From contig NZ_VWPH01000004.1 in assembly GCF_008630535.1 (NCBI RefSeq), positions 124,001 to 188,000 of the forward strand: 64,000 bases of DNA, given 5' to 3'. The notes beneath the pieces were generated by a model. It saw only the letters and a program-made list of their open reading frames with translations, was not told the DNA's origin and did no database searches. The position numbers were made by a program, and so were the translations under genes. Source of the stretch: Saccharopolyspora hirsuta (GTDB lineage Bacteria > Actinomycetota > Actinomycetes > Mycobacteriales > Pseudonocardiaceae). Each line of letters starts with the position of its first letter. Within the stretch, counting starts at the first letter, position 1. This document shows positions 17,867-26,580 of the stretch, one piece after another.

Positions 17867-19188
17867 AGGGCAACCTCCCCATCGACGCGCCGCCGGGTCT
17901 CGGGGACCCGGGTGGCGATCAGCAGGACGAAGACGATCAACGCGCCAGCGGCCATGTACCAGCCGGGCGCCGAGTCCAACCCGGTGCTGCCGACCAGGTA
18001 GGTGCCGACGAACGGCGCAGTACCGCCGAACGCCGCATAAGCGACGTTGTAGCTCACCGCCGCAGAGGTGAACCGCGTGCGAGTCGTGAAGACCTCGACG
18101 AAGAACGTGTAGCACCCGCCGCCGTAGGTGACCAGGCACAGGACGAACAGCGACTGCCCGAGCAGCGCGAGACCGAGAGAACCGCTGGTGACCAGGCTGA
18201 ACGACGGTACGGCCAGCACCGCGATGGCGAGCGAACCGGCCACCAGCATGGGCTTGCGGCCGACTCGGTCGCCGACCGCTCCTCCGACGGGCAGCAGCAC
18301 CGCGTACAGCAGCATCGCCGCCGCGTTGGTCAGCAGCGACTCCTCCCGGCTCAGGCCGGACTCCTGCAGGTAGGACACGAAGTAGCCGCTGAGGAAGTAG
18401 AAGCCCAGCGCCGTCAGCCCCATCACCAGCACGACCTGCAGCATCCGGACCTTGTTCTCCCGGAACGCCTCCCGGACCGGCGAGTGCTCGCGGTGCTCGG
18501 CCTTGCGGAGCACCTGCTGGAACGCCGGGCTCTCCTCGGTCCGGCTGCGGATCCACAGCCCGATGAAGGCCATCGGCAGCGCCAGCAGGAACGGGATGCG
18601 CCAGCCGTAGGACAGGAACGCCTCGGGGCTCAGCGAGTGCGACAGCACGAAGAGCAGGGTCCCGCCGACCACGGAGGGCAGCGCTGTCGCCGAGATGGTG
18701 ATGCACAGCCAGAACCCGCGCCGGTCCAGCGGGGCGTGCTCGAACACGAAAGCCGGGGCGCCCACCGACTCACCACCCGCGGAGAACCCCTGCGCGAGGC
18801 GGCACAGCACCAGGAGAGCGGGTGCTGCGGCGCCGATCGCGGCGTAGGTGGGCAGCAGGCCGATCAGCGTGGTCGCCGCGCCGATGGTGAGCAGGGTGAT
18901 GTAGAGGACCTTGCGCCGACCGATGCGGTCGCCGAGCGCGCCGAAGAACAGGCCGCCGAGCGGGCGGACGAAGAAGGCGACGCCGAAGGTGGCGAACGTG
19001 GACAGCATGCTGGCCAGCTGGCTCTCCCCCGGGAAGAACAGCGCGGCGAGGGTGACCGCGGACAGGCCGTAGAGGGTGAAGTCGTAGAACTCGATGAACT
19101 GGCCGACGCTCCCACCGGCGAGGACGCGCTTCTGCACGCCCGTCGTTCTGGTGGGGGCCCGGTCGCGGGCGTGCGCGCTCGTCCTCAT
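17863..19188 (-). CDS. MHS-family MFS transporter
   Basis: 441-aa permease with the MHS hallmarks GGSVGQFIEFYDFTLYGL in TM1, GALGDRIGRRKVLYIT between TM2 and TM3, GFSAGGESVGAP in TM5 and GDRVGRKPMLVA in the second half; about 12 hydrophobic segments. First gene of a three-gene operon with the carbamoylase and amidase, so it probably imports their substrate. ATG at 19188 has GGGAGCAG upstream. A T-N11-A palindrome 72-86 bases upstream may be the binding site for the LysR protein encoded 109 bases upstream. Confidence 0.9.
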   Translation of the reverse strand: MRTSAHARDRAPTRTTGVQKRVLAGGSVGQFIEFYDFTLYGLSAVTLAALFFPGESQLASMLSTFATFGVAFFVRPLGGLFFGALGDRIGRRKVLYITLLTIGAATTLIGLLPTYAAIGAAAPALLVLCRLAQGFSAGGESVGAPAFVFEHAPLDRRGFWLCITISATALPSVVGGTLLFVLSHSLSPEAFLSYGWRIPFLLALPMAFIGLWIRSRTEESPAFQQVLRKAEHREHSPVREAFRENKVRMLQVVLVMGLTALGFYFLSGYFVSYLQESGLSREESLLTNAAAMLLYAVLLPVGGAVGDRVGRKPMLVAGSLAIAVLAVPSFSLVTSGSLGLALLGQSLFVLCLVTYGGGCYTFFVEVFTTRTRFTSAAVSYNVAYAAFGGTAPFVGTYLVGSTGLDSAPGWYMAAGALIVFVLLIATRVPETRRRVDGEVAL

Positions 19189-19259
19189 GGTGGCTGCTCC
19201 CAACAGGCGGTGGGGCGACGGACCGTCGCAGGTGTGACCATGCTGGGGAGCCGGACGTG

Positions 19260-19274
19260 ATCTGTCCAACAGAT
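19260..19274. promoter_or_regulatory. Candidate LysR operator (T-N11-A palindrome)
   Basis: ATCTGT-CCA-ACAGAT, a perfect 6-3-6 palindrome that contains the LysR-type T-N11-A pattern (19261-19273), located between the lysR stop and the MHS permease start. Confidence 0.5.
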
Positions 19275-19297
19275 TCGACCGGAACTGCGCCATCGGT

Positions 19298-20227
19298 TCA
19301 GTCGATGGAAACCACCGGGGCCACGCCGTAGACCCGCAGGCAGATCTCCTCGAAGGCGCGCGACTTGAGGGTGGGCCGGGTCCCGGCGGGCCGCACCAGC
19401 AGCACTTCGATCGGCGGCAGCTCCTCGACGACGGGCAGCGGCACCACCGGGCTGCCCGCGTATGTGAGGTCGTGCGGCAACCGCTGGTTGAGCACCGAGT
19501 ACCCGTGCCCGCGGGCGACGAACGCCCGGACCGTCTCGTACCCGCTGGCGCGGTGGCGGATCCTCGGCACCGCGCCGAGGAGCTTGAACAGGCTGAGGTA
19601 GTACTCCCGGCTGTGCGGCAGGTCCAGCAGGATCAGCGGCTCGTCGGCCAGCGCGCGCAGGCTCACCGGCTGCTCCGGGGTGGCGGCCAGCGGGTGGTCC
19701 GGCGCGACGATGACGTGCGGCGGGATCCGCCGCAGCACCCGGCGCGGCAGCTCGCCGCCGAGCCCGAGGTCGTACATCAGCGCCAGCTCGCACTTGCCGT
19801 CGCGCAGCGCCCGGCGCAGGAACTCCTGGTCGCCCTCCAGGAACGACAGGTTGACGCCGGGGTGCTCGCGCTCGAACTCCTCGAAGATGAGCGAGGCCCG
19901 GAACGGCGCGAGCGGGCCGAACACCCCGACGGTCAGATCACCGGCCAGCGTCGGGCCCTCCTCGCGGACCAACCCCGGCAGCTGGTCGGCGTCCTCCAGC
20001 AGCAGCAGGCTGCGCTCGTGCAGGCGCCGACCGGCGGGGGTGAGCCGCAGCCCGCGGCGCGGGAGCCTGGTGAACAGCGGGGTGCCCATGACCTGCTCGA
20101 GCTGGGCGACCGCCGAGGACAGCGTGGACTGGGTGACGTTGAGCGCGGCGGCCGCGGCGGTCATGTTCTCCAGCTCGGCGACCGCGCAGAAGTACCGGAG
20201 CTGGACCAGGGTGTACGACCGCGTCAT
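19298..20227 (-). CDS. LysR-family transcriptional regulator
   Basis: 309-aa regulator. Winged helix-turn-helix at residues 6-65 (TLVQLRYFCAVAELENMTAA, LNVTQSTLSSAVAQLEQ, GTPLFTRLPRRGLRLTPAG) and a C-terminal substrate-binding-like effector domain. ATG at 20225-20227 gives the usual LysR N-terminus; the open frame continues upstream into a repeat and is not used. It is co-directional with and 109 bases upstream of the MHS-carbamoylase-amidase operon, which it likely controls. Confidence 0.92.
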   Translation of the reverse strand: MTRSYTLVQLRYFCAVAELENMTAAAAALNVTQSTLSSAVAQLEQVMGTPLFTRLPRRGLRLTPAGRRLHERSLLLLEDADQLPGLVREEGPTLAGDLTVGVFGPLAPFRASLIFEEFEREHPGVNLSFLEGDQEFLRRALRDGKCELALMYDLGLGGELPRRVLRRIPPHVIVAPDHPLAATPEQPVSLRALADEPLILLDLPHSREYYLSLFKLLGAVPRIRHRASGYETVRAFVARGHGYSVLNQRLPHDLTYAGSPVVPLPVVEELPPIEVLLVRPAGTRPTLKSRAFEEICLRVYGVAPVVSID

Positions 20228-20280
20228 GCCCCGATGCTGCCATCCGACCCCGCCGCTGCCGAGAGCGTCCGCCGGGGGAT

Positions 20281-20459
20281 CCGCGATCTCCATGGAAATC
20301 GACGACTCGATTTCCATGGAAATCGCGGTCGGTGGCCGCAGCCGCGAAGCGCGATCCGCACCGGTCGCCAGGTGTCGCGTGCGCCGCCTGACGCACAGCC
20401 CACCCTCGCAACCGGCACCGCCGCGGTTCGCGGTGCCCCCTTCCGGCGAGGACGGCCCG
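20281..20459. repeat. Interspersed repeat, family 2, copy D
   Basis: About 180 bases that align, in reverse orientation, with 36644-36842. One end is a hairpin: 20281-20302 and 20307-20328 form a 22-base inverted repeat with one mismatch and a 4-base loop; each arm holds TTTCCATGGAAA or a one-base variant. The other part carries shared blocks such as TTCCGGCGAGGACGGCCC and ACCCTCGCA. It occupies most of the 337-base gap between lysR and the next MHS gene; no gene seen. Confidence 0.75.
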
Positions 20460-20520
20460 TCTGCCGTGCCACTCCCCGCTGCGCCGCGAATCCCGAGGCG
20501 CACCAACGAATCCCTGGTGC

Positions 20521-20558
20521 GGTGAAGCCGTCCGCCCACCCGGGCGGACGGCTTCACC
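20521..20558 (-). terminator. Strong terminator hairpin after MHS permease
   Basis: Perfect 17-base stem (20521-20537 with 20542-20558) and 4-base loop, starting 7 bases past the stop of the permease gene at 20565. Confidence 0.8.
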
Positions 20559-20564
20559 AGCGGA

Positions 20565-21899
20565 TCACGCGTCGACGCGCTGCTCCGGCGTCTTCCGGGT
20601 CGCGTGCAGACTGCGCCGGAAGGTCTCCGGTGCGGCGAACATCGAGGCAGCTGCGATCAGCGCCCCGGCCGCGACCAGCGCCGCCACGCTCCACGACGCC
20701 CCGTCGGACCACAGGATCAGCGAAGTCGCCAGCAGCGGCGTGAATCCGCCCAGCAGCACGCTGCCGATCTGGTAGCCGATGGACAGCCCGCTGTAGCGCA
20801 CGTGCGGCTCGAACAGCTCGGTGTAGAACGCCGCGATGGGCGCGAACACCGCCCCGTGCGGCACCGCGAGCGCGATGGCCAGGGCCAGCGCGATGAGCGC
20901 CGGAGACCTGGTGTCCACCAGCCAGAAGAAGGGCCAGGCGTAGGCCGCCATGAACAGCGCACCGCCGATGAACACCGGTCGGCGACCGACGCGGTCCGAC
21001 AGCGAACCCCACAGCGGCAGCGCGACGATGTTCAGCGCGGCCGCCAGCATCACCCCGGTCAGCCCGGCCTGGCGCGGCAGGTCCAGCTGCTGGGTGAGGT
21101 AGGTGAGGATGAAGACGGTGAACACGTAGTAGTTCCCGCCCTCGGCGAAGCGGACCCCGATCGCGATCAGGATCTGCTTCGGATGGGTGCGCAGCACCTC
21201 GACCAGCGGGCGGCGCGACGGCCCGCCGGACTCCACCGCGGCCGCGAAGGACTCCGACTCGGTGATCCGGAACCGGATGTACAGCCCGACCAGCGCCAGC
21301 AGGATGCTCACCAGGAACGGGATCCGCCAGCCCCAGCTGAGCAGCTGCGGCTCGGGCAGCAGCGAGACGAGGCTGAACACCCCGGTGCCCAGCAGCAGTC
21401 CGGCCGACACGCCGGTCTGCGGCCAGGCCCCGTAGTGGCCGCGCTTGCCGTCGGGCGCGTGCTCGACGGCCATCAGCACCGCACCGCCCCACTCCCCGCC
21501 GACCGCGAAGCCCTGCACCAACCGCAGCAGCACCAGCAGCGCGGGCGCGGCGATGCCGATCTGCTGGTAGGTGGGCAGCAGCCCGATGAGCGTGGTGGCC
21601 CCGCCCATCAGCGTCAGGGTCATCACGAGCGTCGCCTTGCGACCGATCCGGTCGCCGTAGTGCCCGGCCACGAAACCACCGACCGGGCGGGCGATGAACC
21701 CGGCCGCGAAGGTCCCGAACGCCGCCAACGTGCCCGCCGCCGCGCTGATGTTGCTGAAGAACAGCTGGTTGAAGATCAGCGCCGCGGCGGTGCCGTAGAT
21801 GGTGAAGTCGTACCACTCGATGACGCTGCCGATGGTGCTGGACGTCAGCGTTCTCGACGCCGACGAGGCCCCGGCACGCGTCGTTGCGTTGGAGGACAT
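20565..21899 (-). CDS. MHS-family MFS transporter
   Basis: 444-aa metabolite:H+ symporter with TIGSVIEWYDFTIYGTAAAL in TM1, GDRIGRKATLVMT between TM2 and TM3, GFAVGGEWGGAVLMAVEHAP in TM5 and GSLSDRVGRRPVF in the second half. It follows the HisD/HpsN-like dehydrogenase by 26 bases on the same strand and ends in a strong hairpin, so the two form one transcription unit probably controlled by the divergent LacI protein. The imported compound is probably the dehydrogenase substrate or its precursor; its identity is not visible. ATG at 21899 has GAAAGG upstream. Confidence 0.9.
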   Translation of the reverse strand: MSSNATTRAGASSASRTLTSSTIGSVIEWYDFTIYGTAAALIFNQLFFSNISAAAGTLAAFGTFAAGFIARPVGGFVAGHYGDRIGRKATLVMTLTLMGGATTLIGLLPTYQQIGIAAPALLVLLRLVQGFAVGGEWGGAVLMAVEHAPDGKRGHYGAWPQTGVSAGLLLGTGVFSLVSLLPEPQLLSWGWRIPFLVSILLALVGLYIRFRITESESFAAAVESGGPSRRPLVEVLRTHPKQILIAIGVRFAEGGNYYVFTVFILTYLTQQLDLPRQAGLTGVMLAAALNIVALPLWGSLSDRVGRRPVFIGGALFMAAYAWPFFWLVDTRSPALIALALAIALAVPHGAVFAPIAAFYTELFEPHVRYSGLSIGYQIGSVLLGGFTPLLATSLILWSDGASWSVAALVAAGALIAAASMFAAPETFRRSLHATRKTPEQRVDA

Positions 21900-21925
21900 G
21901 GCGGTGCGCCTTTCGGTGCGGCTGG

Positions 21926-23245
21926 TCAGGATCGGGCGAACGCGTCGGGTGCCCAGGGCAGCTGCGCCCCGCCGAACTTGGCGGCCCGGACGTCACCGGA
22001 GCGGGCGTGCCCCTCGAACAGCTCCACGCGCGCCGCGCGGCCGCACACCTCGCCGAGCTCCGCGCTGGACGCCGGGTCGGTGACCTCCTGGTACGTCACG
22101 GTCTTGAGGTACTTGCCGACCCAGAGCCCGCCGGTGTAGCGGGCCGCGCCCCGGGTGGGAAGCACGTGGTTGGTGCCGATGACCTTGTCCCCGTAGGACA
22201 CGCAGGTGCCCTCACCGAGGAACAGCGCGCCGTAGTTGCGCATCTTCACCAGCGCCTCGCGAGGCTGCGCGGTGAGGATCTGGACGTGCTCGCTGGCGTA
22301 GGTGTCGGCGAGCTCGTAGGCCGCGTCGAGGTTCTCCACGACGTGCACCTCGCCGTGGTCGCGCCAGGCGGGTTCGGCGTTGTCGCGGGTGGGCATCTCC
22401 GGCAGCAGCCGGTCGACGTGCTCGATGACCGAGCGACCGAGCTCCTCCGAGGTGGTGATCAGCACCGCCGGCGAGTCCGGGCCGTGCTCGGCCTGGCTCA
22501 GCAGGTCCACCGCCACCACGAACGGGTCGGCGGTCTGGTCGGCCACCACCAGCACCTCGGTGGGACCGGCGAACAGGTCGATGCCGATCTCGCCGTACAG
22601 CTGGCGCTTGGCCTCCGCGACGAAGGCGTTGCCCGGACCGGCCAGCATGTCCACCGGCGCGATGGTCTCGGTGCCCAGCGCCATGCTCACCACCGCCTGC
22701 ACGCCGCCGAGCAGGTAGATCTCGTCGGCACCGGCCAGGTGCATGGCCGCCACGGTGGCGTCCGGGACCTCGCCGCGGATCGGCGGCGTGCAGGCCACCA
22801 CCCGCGGCACCCCGGCGGTCTTGGCGGTCAGGATCGTCATGTGCGCCGAGGCCAGCAGCGGGTACCGCCCGCCGGGCACGTACGCGCCCGCGGCCGAGAC
22901 CGGGATGTGCTTCTGCCCCAGGTGGACACCGGGCATGGTCTCCACCTCGAACTCCTGCATCGACGCCAGCTGCCGCTCGGCGAAGCCGCGGACCTGCCGC
23001 TGGACGAACTCGATGTCCTCGATGACCTGCTGCGGCACGCGGGCGACGATCTCCTCGATCTGCTCGGCCGAGAGCCGGAACGACTCGGGCTGCCAGCCGT
23101 CGAACTTCCCCGAGTACTCGCGCACGGCCCGGTCACCGCGGGTGCGGATGTCGGCGATGATCGCCGCGACCTTCTCCTGCACGTCGGGCAGCGAGGTCGT
23201 GGTGGCCGCCGAGGTGGTGGCCGGAGCCTTGAGGGCGAGAGCCAT
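21926..23245 (-). CDS. Histidinol-dehydrogenase-family enzyme, sulfopropanediol 3-dehydrogenase (HpsN)-like
   Basis: 439-aa zinc- and NAD-dependent alcohol dehydrogenase. The HisD fold is shown by AGAYVPGGRYPLLASAHMT, AGPTEVLVVADQTADP, DLLSQAEHGPDSP (Gln-Ala-Glu-His zinc ligands) and GTNHVLPTRGAARYTGGLW. The segments PGVHLGQKHIPV and ARYTGGLWVGKYLKTVTY resemble HpsN, the dehydrogenase of 2,3-dihydroxypropanesulfonate, more than biosynthetic HisD, and no his genes are near. ATG at 23245 has AAAGGGA upstream; the earlier in-frame ATG (23275) lies inside the LacI operator. Exact substrate is uncertain: another hydroxy-compound oxidised in two steps is possible. Confidence 0.82.
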   Translation of the reverse strand: MALALKAPATTSAATTTSLPDVQEKVAAIIADIRTRGDRAVREYSGKFDGWQPESFRLSAEQIEEIVARVPQQVIEDIEFVQRQVRGFAERQLASMQEFEVETMPGVHLGQKHIPVSAAGAYVPGGRYPLLASAHMTILTAKTAGVPRVVACTPPIRGEVPDATVAAMHLAGADEIYLLGGVQAVVSMALGTETIAPVDMLAGPGNAFVAEAKRQLYGEIGIDLFAGPTEVLVVADQTADPFVVAVDLLSQAEHGPDSPAVLITTSEELGRSVIEHVDRLLPEMPTRDNAEPAWRDHGEVHVVENLDAAYELADTYASEHVQILTAQPREALVKMRNYGALFLGEGTCVSYGDKVIGTNHVLPTRGAARYTGGLWVGKYLKTVTYQEVTDPASSAELGEVCGRAARVELFEGHARSGDVRAAKFGGAQLPWAPDAFARS

Positions 23246-23260
23246 GACGTGATCCCTTTC

Positions 23261-23310
23261 GATGTTTACGTACACATCGCACCGTAGACCGCTAGCATGT
23301 TTACGTAAAC
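23261..23310. promoter_or_regulatory. Pair of LacI-type operators in the divergent promoter
   Basis: GATGTTTACGTACACATC (23261-23278) and GTTTACGTAAAC (23299-23310, perfect palindrome) share the core GTTTACGTAMAC. Their centres are 35 bases apart. The first lies 16 bases upstream of the dehydrogenase ATG, the second 43 bases before the lacI start; the central CG between TTTA/TAAA arms is typical of LacI-family sites. Confidence 0.75.
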
Positions 23311-23352
23311 CCGCAGTTCGAACTCCCTCGATCCAGACCTCGGAGGTGCTCG

Positions 23353-24354
23353 GTGGTCACCAGCCGGGACGTGGCGCAGCTGGCCGGTGTTTCGCAGATG
23401 ACGGTGTCCCGCGTCCTGCAGGGCAGCGACAAGGTCGCCGCGGCGACCCGGCAGCGCGTGCTGGCCGCGATGGAGGAGGCCGGATACCGGCCGCACGCCG
23501 CGGCGCGGACCATGCGGACCCGGCGCACCTCGACCGTCGGCGTCGTGGTCGCCGACATCACCAACCCCTTCTACCCGCAGCTGCTGGAGGCGGTCGGCCG
23601 GGCGCTGGACGAGGCGGGGCAGCGCATGGTGCTCTGGAACGCCCCCGATCCCGGCGACTCCAGCGCCCTGCTCGCGCTCGACGAGGGCACCGTGGACGGG
23701 CTGATCTTCACCACCGTCACCGAGGGGTCCGAGCGGCTCGCCGACTCGCTCCGGCGGGGCGATCCGATCGTCCTGCTGCACCGGGGGCTGGACTCGCTGG
23801 AGTGCGACCAGGTCACCACCGACAACCTCGCGGGCGGCCGGGCAGTGGCCGACTACCTGGTCGCCACCGGGCACACCCGGATCGGCTTCCTGCAGGGTCC
23901 CGAGCTGACCAGCACCGCCCGGCACCGCGAGCGCGGGTTCCGCGAGCGCCTGGCCGAGCTCGGCCGACCGCTGGCCGCGGAGCTCACCGCCCAGGGCGGG
24001 TTCGCCCACGACCTCGCCCGCTCGGCGATGCGCGAGCTCCTCACCCGCGACGACCCGCCCACGGCGGTCTTCTGCGCCAACGACCTGACCGCGCTCGGCG
24101 CGGTCGACGGCGCGGTGTCCCTGGGGCGGCGCGTCCCCGAAGACGTGTGGGTGGTCGGGTACGACGACATCGCGATGACCGCGTGGGACTCCTACGACAT
24201 CACCACGGTCCGCCAACCGATCGCGGAGATGGCCCGCGCGGCCGTGCACCTGCTGCTGGAACGCGTCGAGGACCGCTCCCTGTCACCGCGGAAGAAGCTG
24301 TTCCCCAGCGAACTCGTCATCCGCAGCTCCACCGCGCACACCGCACCGTCATGA
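23353..24354 (+). CDS. LacI-family transcriptional regulator
   Basis: 333-aa repressor with a canonical N-terminal headpiece (SRDVAQLAGVSQMTVSRVLQG, residues 4-24; hinge region to about residue 60) and a periplasmic-binding-protein-like effector domain (VGVVVADITNPFYPQLLEAV, FCANDLTALGAV, VVGYDDIAMT). GTG start at 23353 with GGAGG six bases upstream. It is divergent from the HpsN-like dehydrogenase/MHS operon and two matching operators lie between. Its stop overlaps the convergent LysR gene by six bases. Confidence 0.94.
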   Translation: MVTSRDVAQLAGVSQMTVSRVLQGSDKVAAATRQRVLAAMEEAGYRPHAAARTMRTRRTSTVGVVVADITNPFYPQLLEAVGRALDEAGQRMVLWNAPDPGDSSALLALDEGTVDGLIFTTVTEGSERLADSLRRGDPIVLLHRGLDSLECDQVTTDNLAGGRAVADYLVATGHTRIGFLQGPELTSTARHRERGFRERLAELGRPLAAELTAQGGFAHDLARSAMRELLTRDDPPTAVFCANDLTALGAVDGAVSLGRRVPEDVWVVGYDDIAMTAWDSYDITTVRQPIAEMARAAVHLLLERVEDRSLSPRKKLFPSELVIRSSTAHTAPS

Positions 24355-25236
24355 CGCGGCCCGCGGGGCGTCGCGCCAGGTTTCGCGGAGGTGCCGGTGG
24401 AACTCGGTCAGCGCCGTGGTGGCGTGCGCGTCGCGGTGGCGGACGAACACCGTCGTCGCCGTCGCTTCGGCGGGCGACGGCCGGTGCAGGCGGAGCCGGG
24501 GGCGCAACGCGGACCGCTCGACGAGCTCCCGGGGCAGCATCGTGATTCCGAGCCCGGCGGCGACGCACCCGAGGATGCCTTCGACGCTGCCGTAGTCGAG
24601 GACCTTCGGTTCCGCGCCTAGCGCCCGGACGACCGCTTCCAGACCGCGCCGGTAGGAGCACCCCGCGCGGAACACGAGCAGGCGGGCACCGTTCGGGCCG
24701 CGCAGCGCGTCGTCGAGGTCGCGGTGCCGCGAGGCGGTGACGACCGCCAGCTCCTCGGTGCCGATCTCCTCCTCGTGCAGGTCGCGGTCGTCGACCGGGC
24801 CGGCGACGAGCGCTCCGTCCAGGGCGTGGTCCTTGACCAGCGCCACCAGCGAGTCGGTGGGCCCGGTCAGCACCGACAGGTCCACCTCCGGCCAGGCCGC
24901 GGTGTAGGACTCCAGCACGGGTGGCAGCCGGAGCCCCGCCGTGGTCTCCATCGCTCCGATCCGCAGCGGGCCGCGCGGAGTCTCGTCCCGCACGATGCGG
25001 CTGGCCTCGTCGGCCAGCGCGGTGATCCGCCGGGCGTAGCCGAGGAGCTGCTCCCCCGCCGCGGTCAGGGCGACACCTCGGGCGTGCCTGCGGAGCAGGG
25101 GCGCGCCGAGTTCCCGCTCCAGTCCGGCGATTCGCGCGCTGATGCTGGACTGCACGGTGTGCAGTTCCGCCGCCGCGCGCGTGATCCCGCCGGTGCGCGC
25201 CACGGCGACGAAGATCCGCAGGTCCGACAACTCCAC
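24349..25236 (-). CDS. LysR-family transcriptional regulator
   Basis: 295-aa regulator: helix-turn-helix at residues 1-60 (VELSDLRIFVAVARTGGITR, LHTVQSSISARIAGLERELG) and effector domain with GLGITMLPRELV near the C-terminus. The GTG at 25234-25236 gives the standard LysR N-terminus and an AGGGG ribosome site; the GTG at 25290 would add 18 residues and place an inverted-repeat operator within the gene. Divergent from the nitronate monooxygenase gene, which it probably controls. Confidence 0.9.
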   Translation of the reverse strand: MELSDLRIFVAVARTGGITRAAAELHTVQSSISARIAGLERELGAPLLRRHARGVALTAAGEQLLGYARRITALADEASRIVRDETPRGPLRIGAMETTAGLRLPPVLESYTAAWPEVDLSVLTGPTDSLVALVKDHALDGALVAGPVDDRDLHEEEIGTEELAVVTASRHRDLDDALRGPNGARLLVFRAGCSYRRGLEAVVRALGAEPKVLDYGSVEGILGCVAAGLGITMLPRELVERSALRPRLRLHRPSPAEATATTVFVRHRDAHATTALTEFHRHLRETWRDAPRAAS

Positions 25237-25268
25237 GCTTGCACCCCTGACCTCTGGGAGTTCGCGGG

Positions 25269-25299
25269 CAACGATGGCTGCGTTCGCCACTCATCGTTG
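25269..25299. promoter_or_regulatory. Inverted repeat in lysR / nitronate monooxygenase promoter
   Basis: CAACGATG (25269-25276) and CATCGTTG (25292-25299), perfect 8-base arms, 15-base spacer, 33 bases upstream of the preferred lysR start and 72 before the oxygenase start. Candidate LysR recognition site. Confidence 0.45.
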
Positions 25300-25370
25300 G
25301 ACACGATGCCGTGCGCAGCCTAGCGTCCTCCTTGCACCGGACACTCGGGTCGACAGCGGGGAGAGCAGCG

Positions 25371-26429
25371 GTGGCGGCACAGCGGACGCAGCAACGGGTT
25401 CAGGACTTCTGCGCGCGGTTCGGGCTGCGCGTGCCGATCCTGGAGGCTCCGATGGCCGGTGCCTGCCCGCCCGAGCTGGCGATCGCGGTGGCCGAAGCCG
25501 GTGGGATGGGTGCCAACGGCGTGGTGCTCGACCAGCCCGACCGCATCGGCAGCTGGATGGAGCGGTTCCGCGCCGGGACGAACGGCCCGTGCCAGCTCAA
25601 CATCTGGATCCCGGACGAGCCGGTCGACGCGCCGGAGCGGCAGCAGGCCGCGGAGCGGTTCCTGGCCGGTTTCGGCACCCCGGGCGCGGCAGGGGCGCCG
25701 AGCCCGGTCTTCGCCGAGCAGTGCGAGGCCATGCTGGCGGCCCGACCAGCGGTGATCTCCTCGATCATGGGACTGTTCGACCCCGACTTCGTCGAACGCC
25801 TGCACCGCGCGGGCATCGCGTGGTTCGCCTGCGCGACCACCCTCGCCGACGCCCTGGCCGCCCAGGAGGCTGGTGCGGACGCAGTCGTCGCCCAGGGCAT
25901 GGAAGCCGGTGGGCACCGCGGCAGCTTCGACCCGCAGGCCGCCGAGCGGACCGATGTCGGCCTGTTCGCCCTGCTCCCGCACCTGGTCGACCACCTGCGA
26001 GTCCCCGTGATCGCGGCGGGCGGCATCGCCGACGGCCGCGGTGTGGCCGCAGCGCTGGCGCTCGGCGCGAGCGCGGTCCAGGTGGGCACCGCGCTGCTGC
26101 GCTCCCCCGAGGCGAACATCAACGAAGACTGGTCCGCCGCGCTGGACGGACTCCCACCGGAGCGCACGGTCACCACCCGCGCCTACAGCGGCCGCCTCGG
26201 CCGCGCGGTGCCCACCCCGTTCGTAACGGCGTGGGCAGACGACGGAGCTCCGGCACCCGCGCCCTACCCCGTGCAGCGACGCCTGGTGGGCCAGTGGCGC
26301 AAGGGCGACGCGCCCGGGGTCGACCGGGTCAACTACTGGGCGGGCCAAAGTGCAGCCCTGGCCCGGGAAGCACCGGCGGGCGAGATCATCGAGCGCATGT
26401 GGGCGGACGCCCGCGAACTCCTCGCCTGA
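25371..26429 (+). CDS. Nitronate monooxygenase (2-nitropropane dioxygenase family)
   Basis: 352-aa FMN-dependent TIM-barrel enzyme that oxidises alkyl nitronates (such as propionate 3-nitronate) to carbonyl compounds and nitrite. Landmarks: VPILEAPMAGACPPELA at the N-terminus, GMEAGGHRG with the catalytic-type histidine near residue 180, and VIAAGGIADGRGVAAALALG of the phosphate-binding region. GTG at 25371 follows GGGGAGAG; an in-frame start at 25311 would add 20 residues without homology. Divergent from a LysR gene. Several family members have other oxidase functions, so the substrate is tentative. Confidence 0.88.
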   Translation: MAAQRTQQRVQDFCARFGLRVPILEAPMAGACPPELAIAVAEAGGMGANGVVLDQPDRIGSWMERFRAGTNGPCQLNIWIPDEPVDAPERQQAAERFLAGFGTPGAAGAPSPVFAEQCEAMLAARPAVISSIMGLFDPDFVERLHRAGIAWFACATTLADALAAQEAGADAVVAQGMEAGGHRGSFDPQAAERTDVGLFALLPHLVDHLRVPVIAAGGIADGRGVAAALALGASAVQVGTALLRSPEANINEDWSAALDGLPPERTVTTRAYSGRLGRAVPTPFVTAWADDGAPAPAPYPVQRRLVGQWRKGDAPGVDRVNYWAGQSAALAREAPAGEIIERMWADARELLA

Positions 26430-26462
26430 CCAACACAACCTGCGGCACTGCTCTCACCTGGA

Positions 26463-26490
26463 GGATCCGTCGAGAACGACGGTAATTTCG
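26463..26490. repeat. Fragment of repeat family 1, inverted orientation
   Basis: In reverse complement, 26 of 28 bases match the stretch of copy A from the end of its left arm through the loop (about 15032-15059). A partial third copy next to copies B and C. The 573-base gap 26430-27002 is built almost entirely of these repeats; no gene seen. Confidence 0.6.
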
Positions 26491-26580
26491 GGCTCTCCTG
26501 TCGCATCTGCGGGCGTCTGGGGAGGCGGTACCGGAGGATCAGTGGTGATATCCGGGTTGGGTTGGGGAGGATTGGTGCCG

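Noticed and set aside
21926..23245. Biosynthetic histidinol dehydrogenase (hisD)
   Set aside because: No his operon neighbours, LacI and permease context, and sequence details closer to HpsN-type catabolic enzymes.
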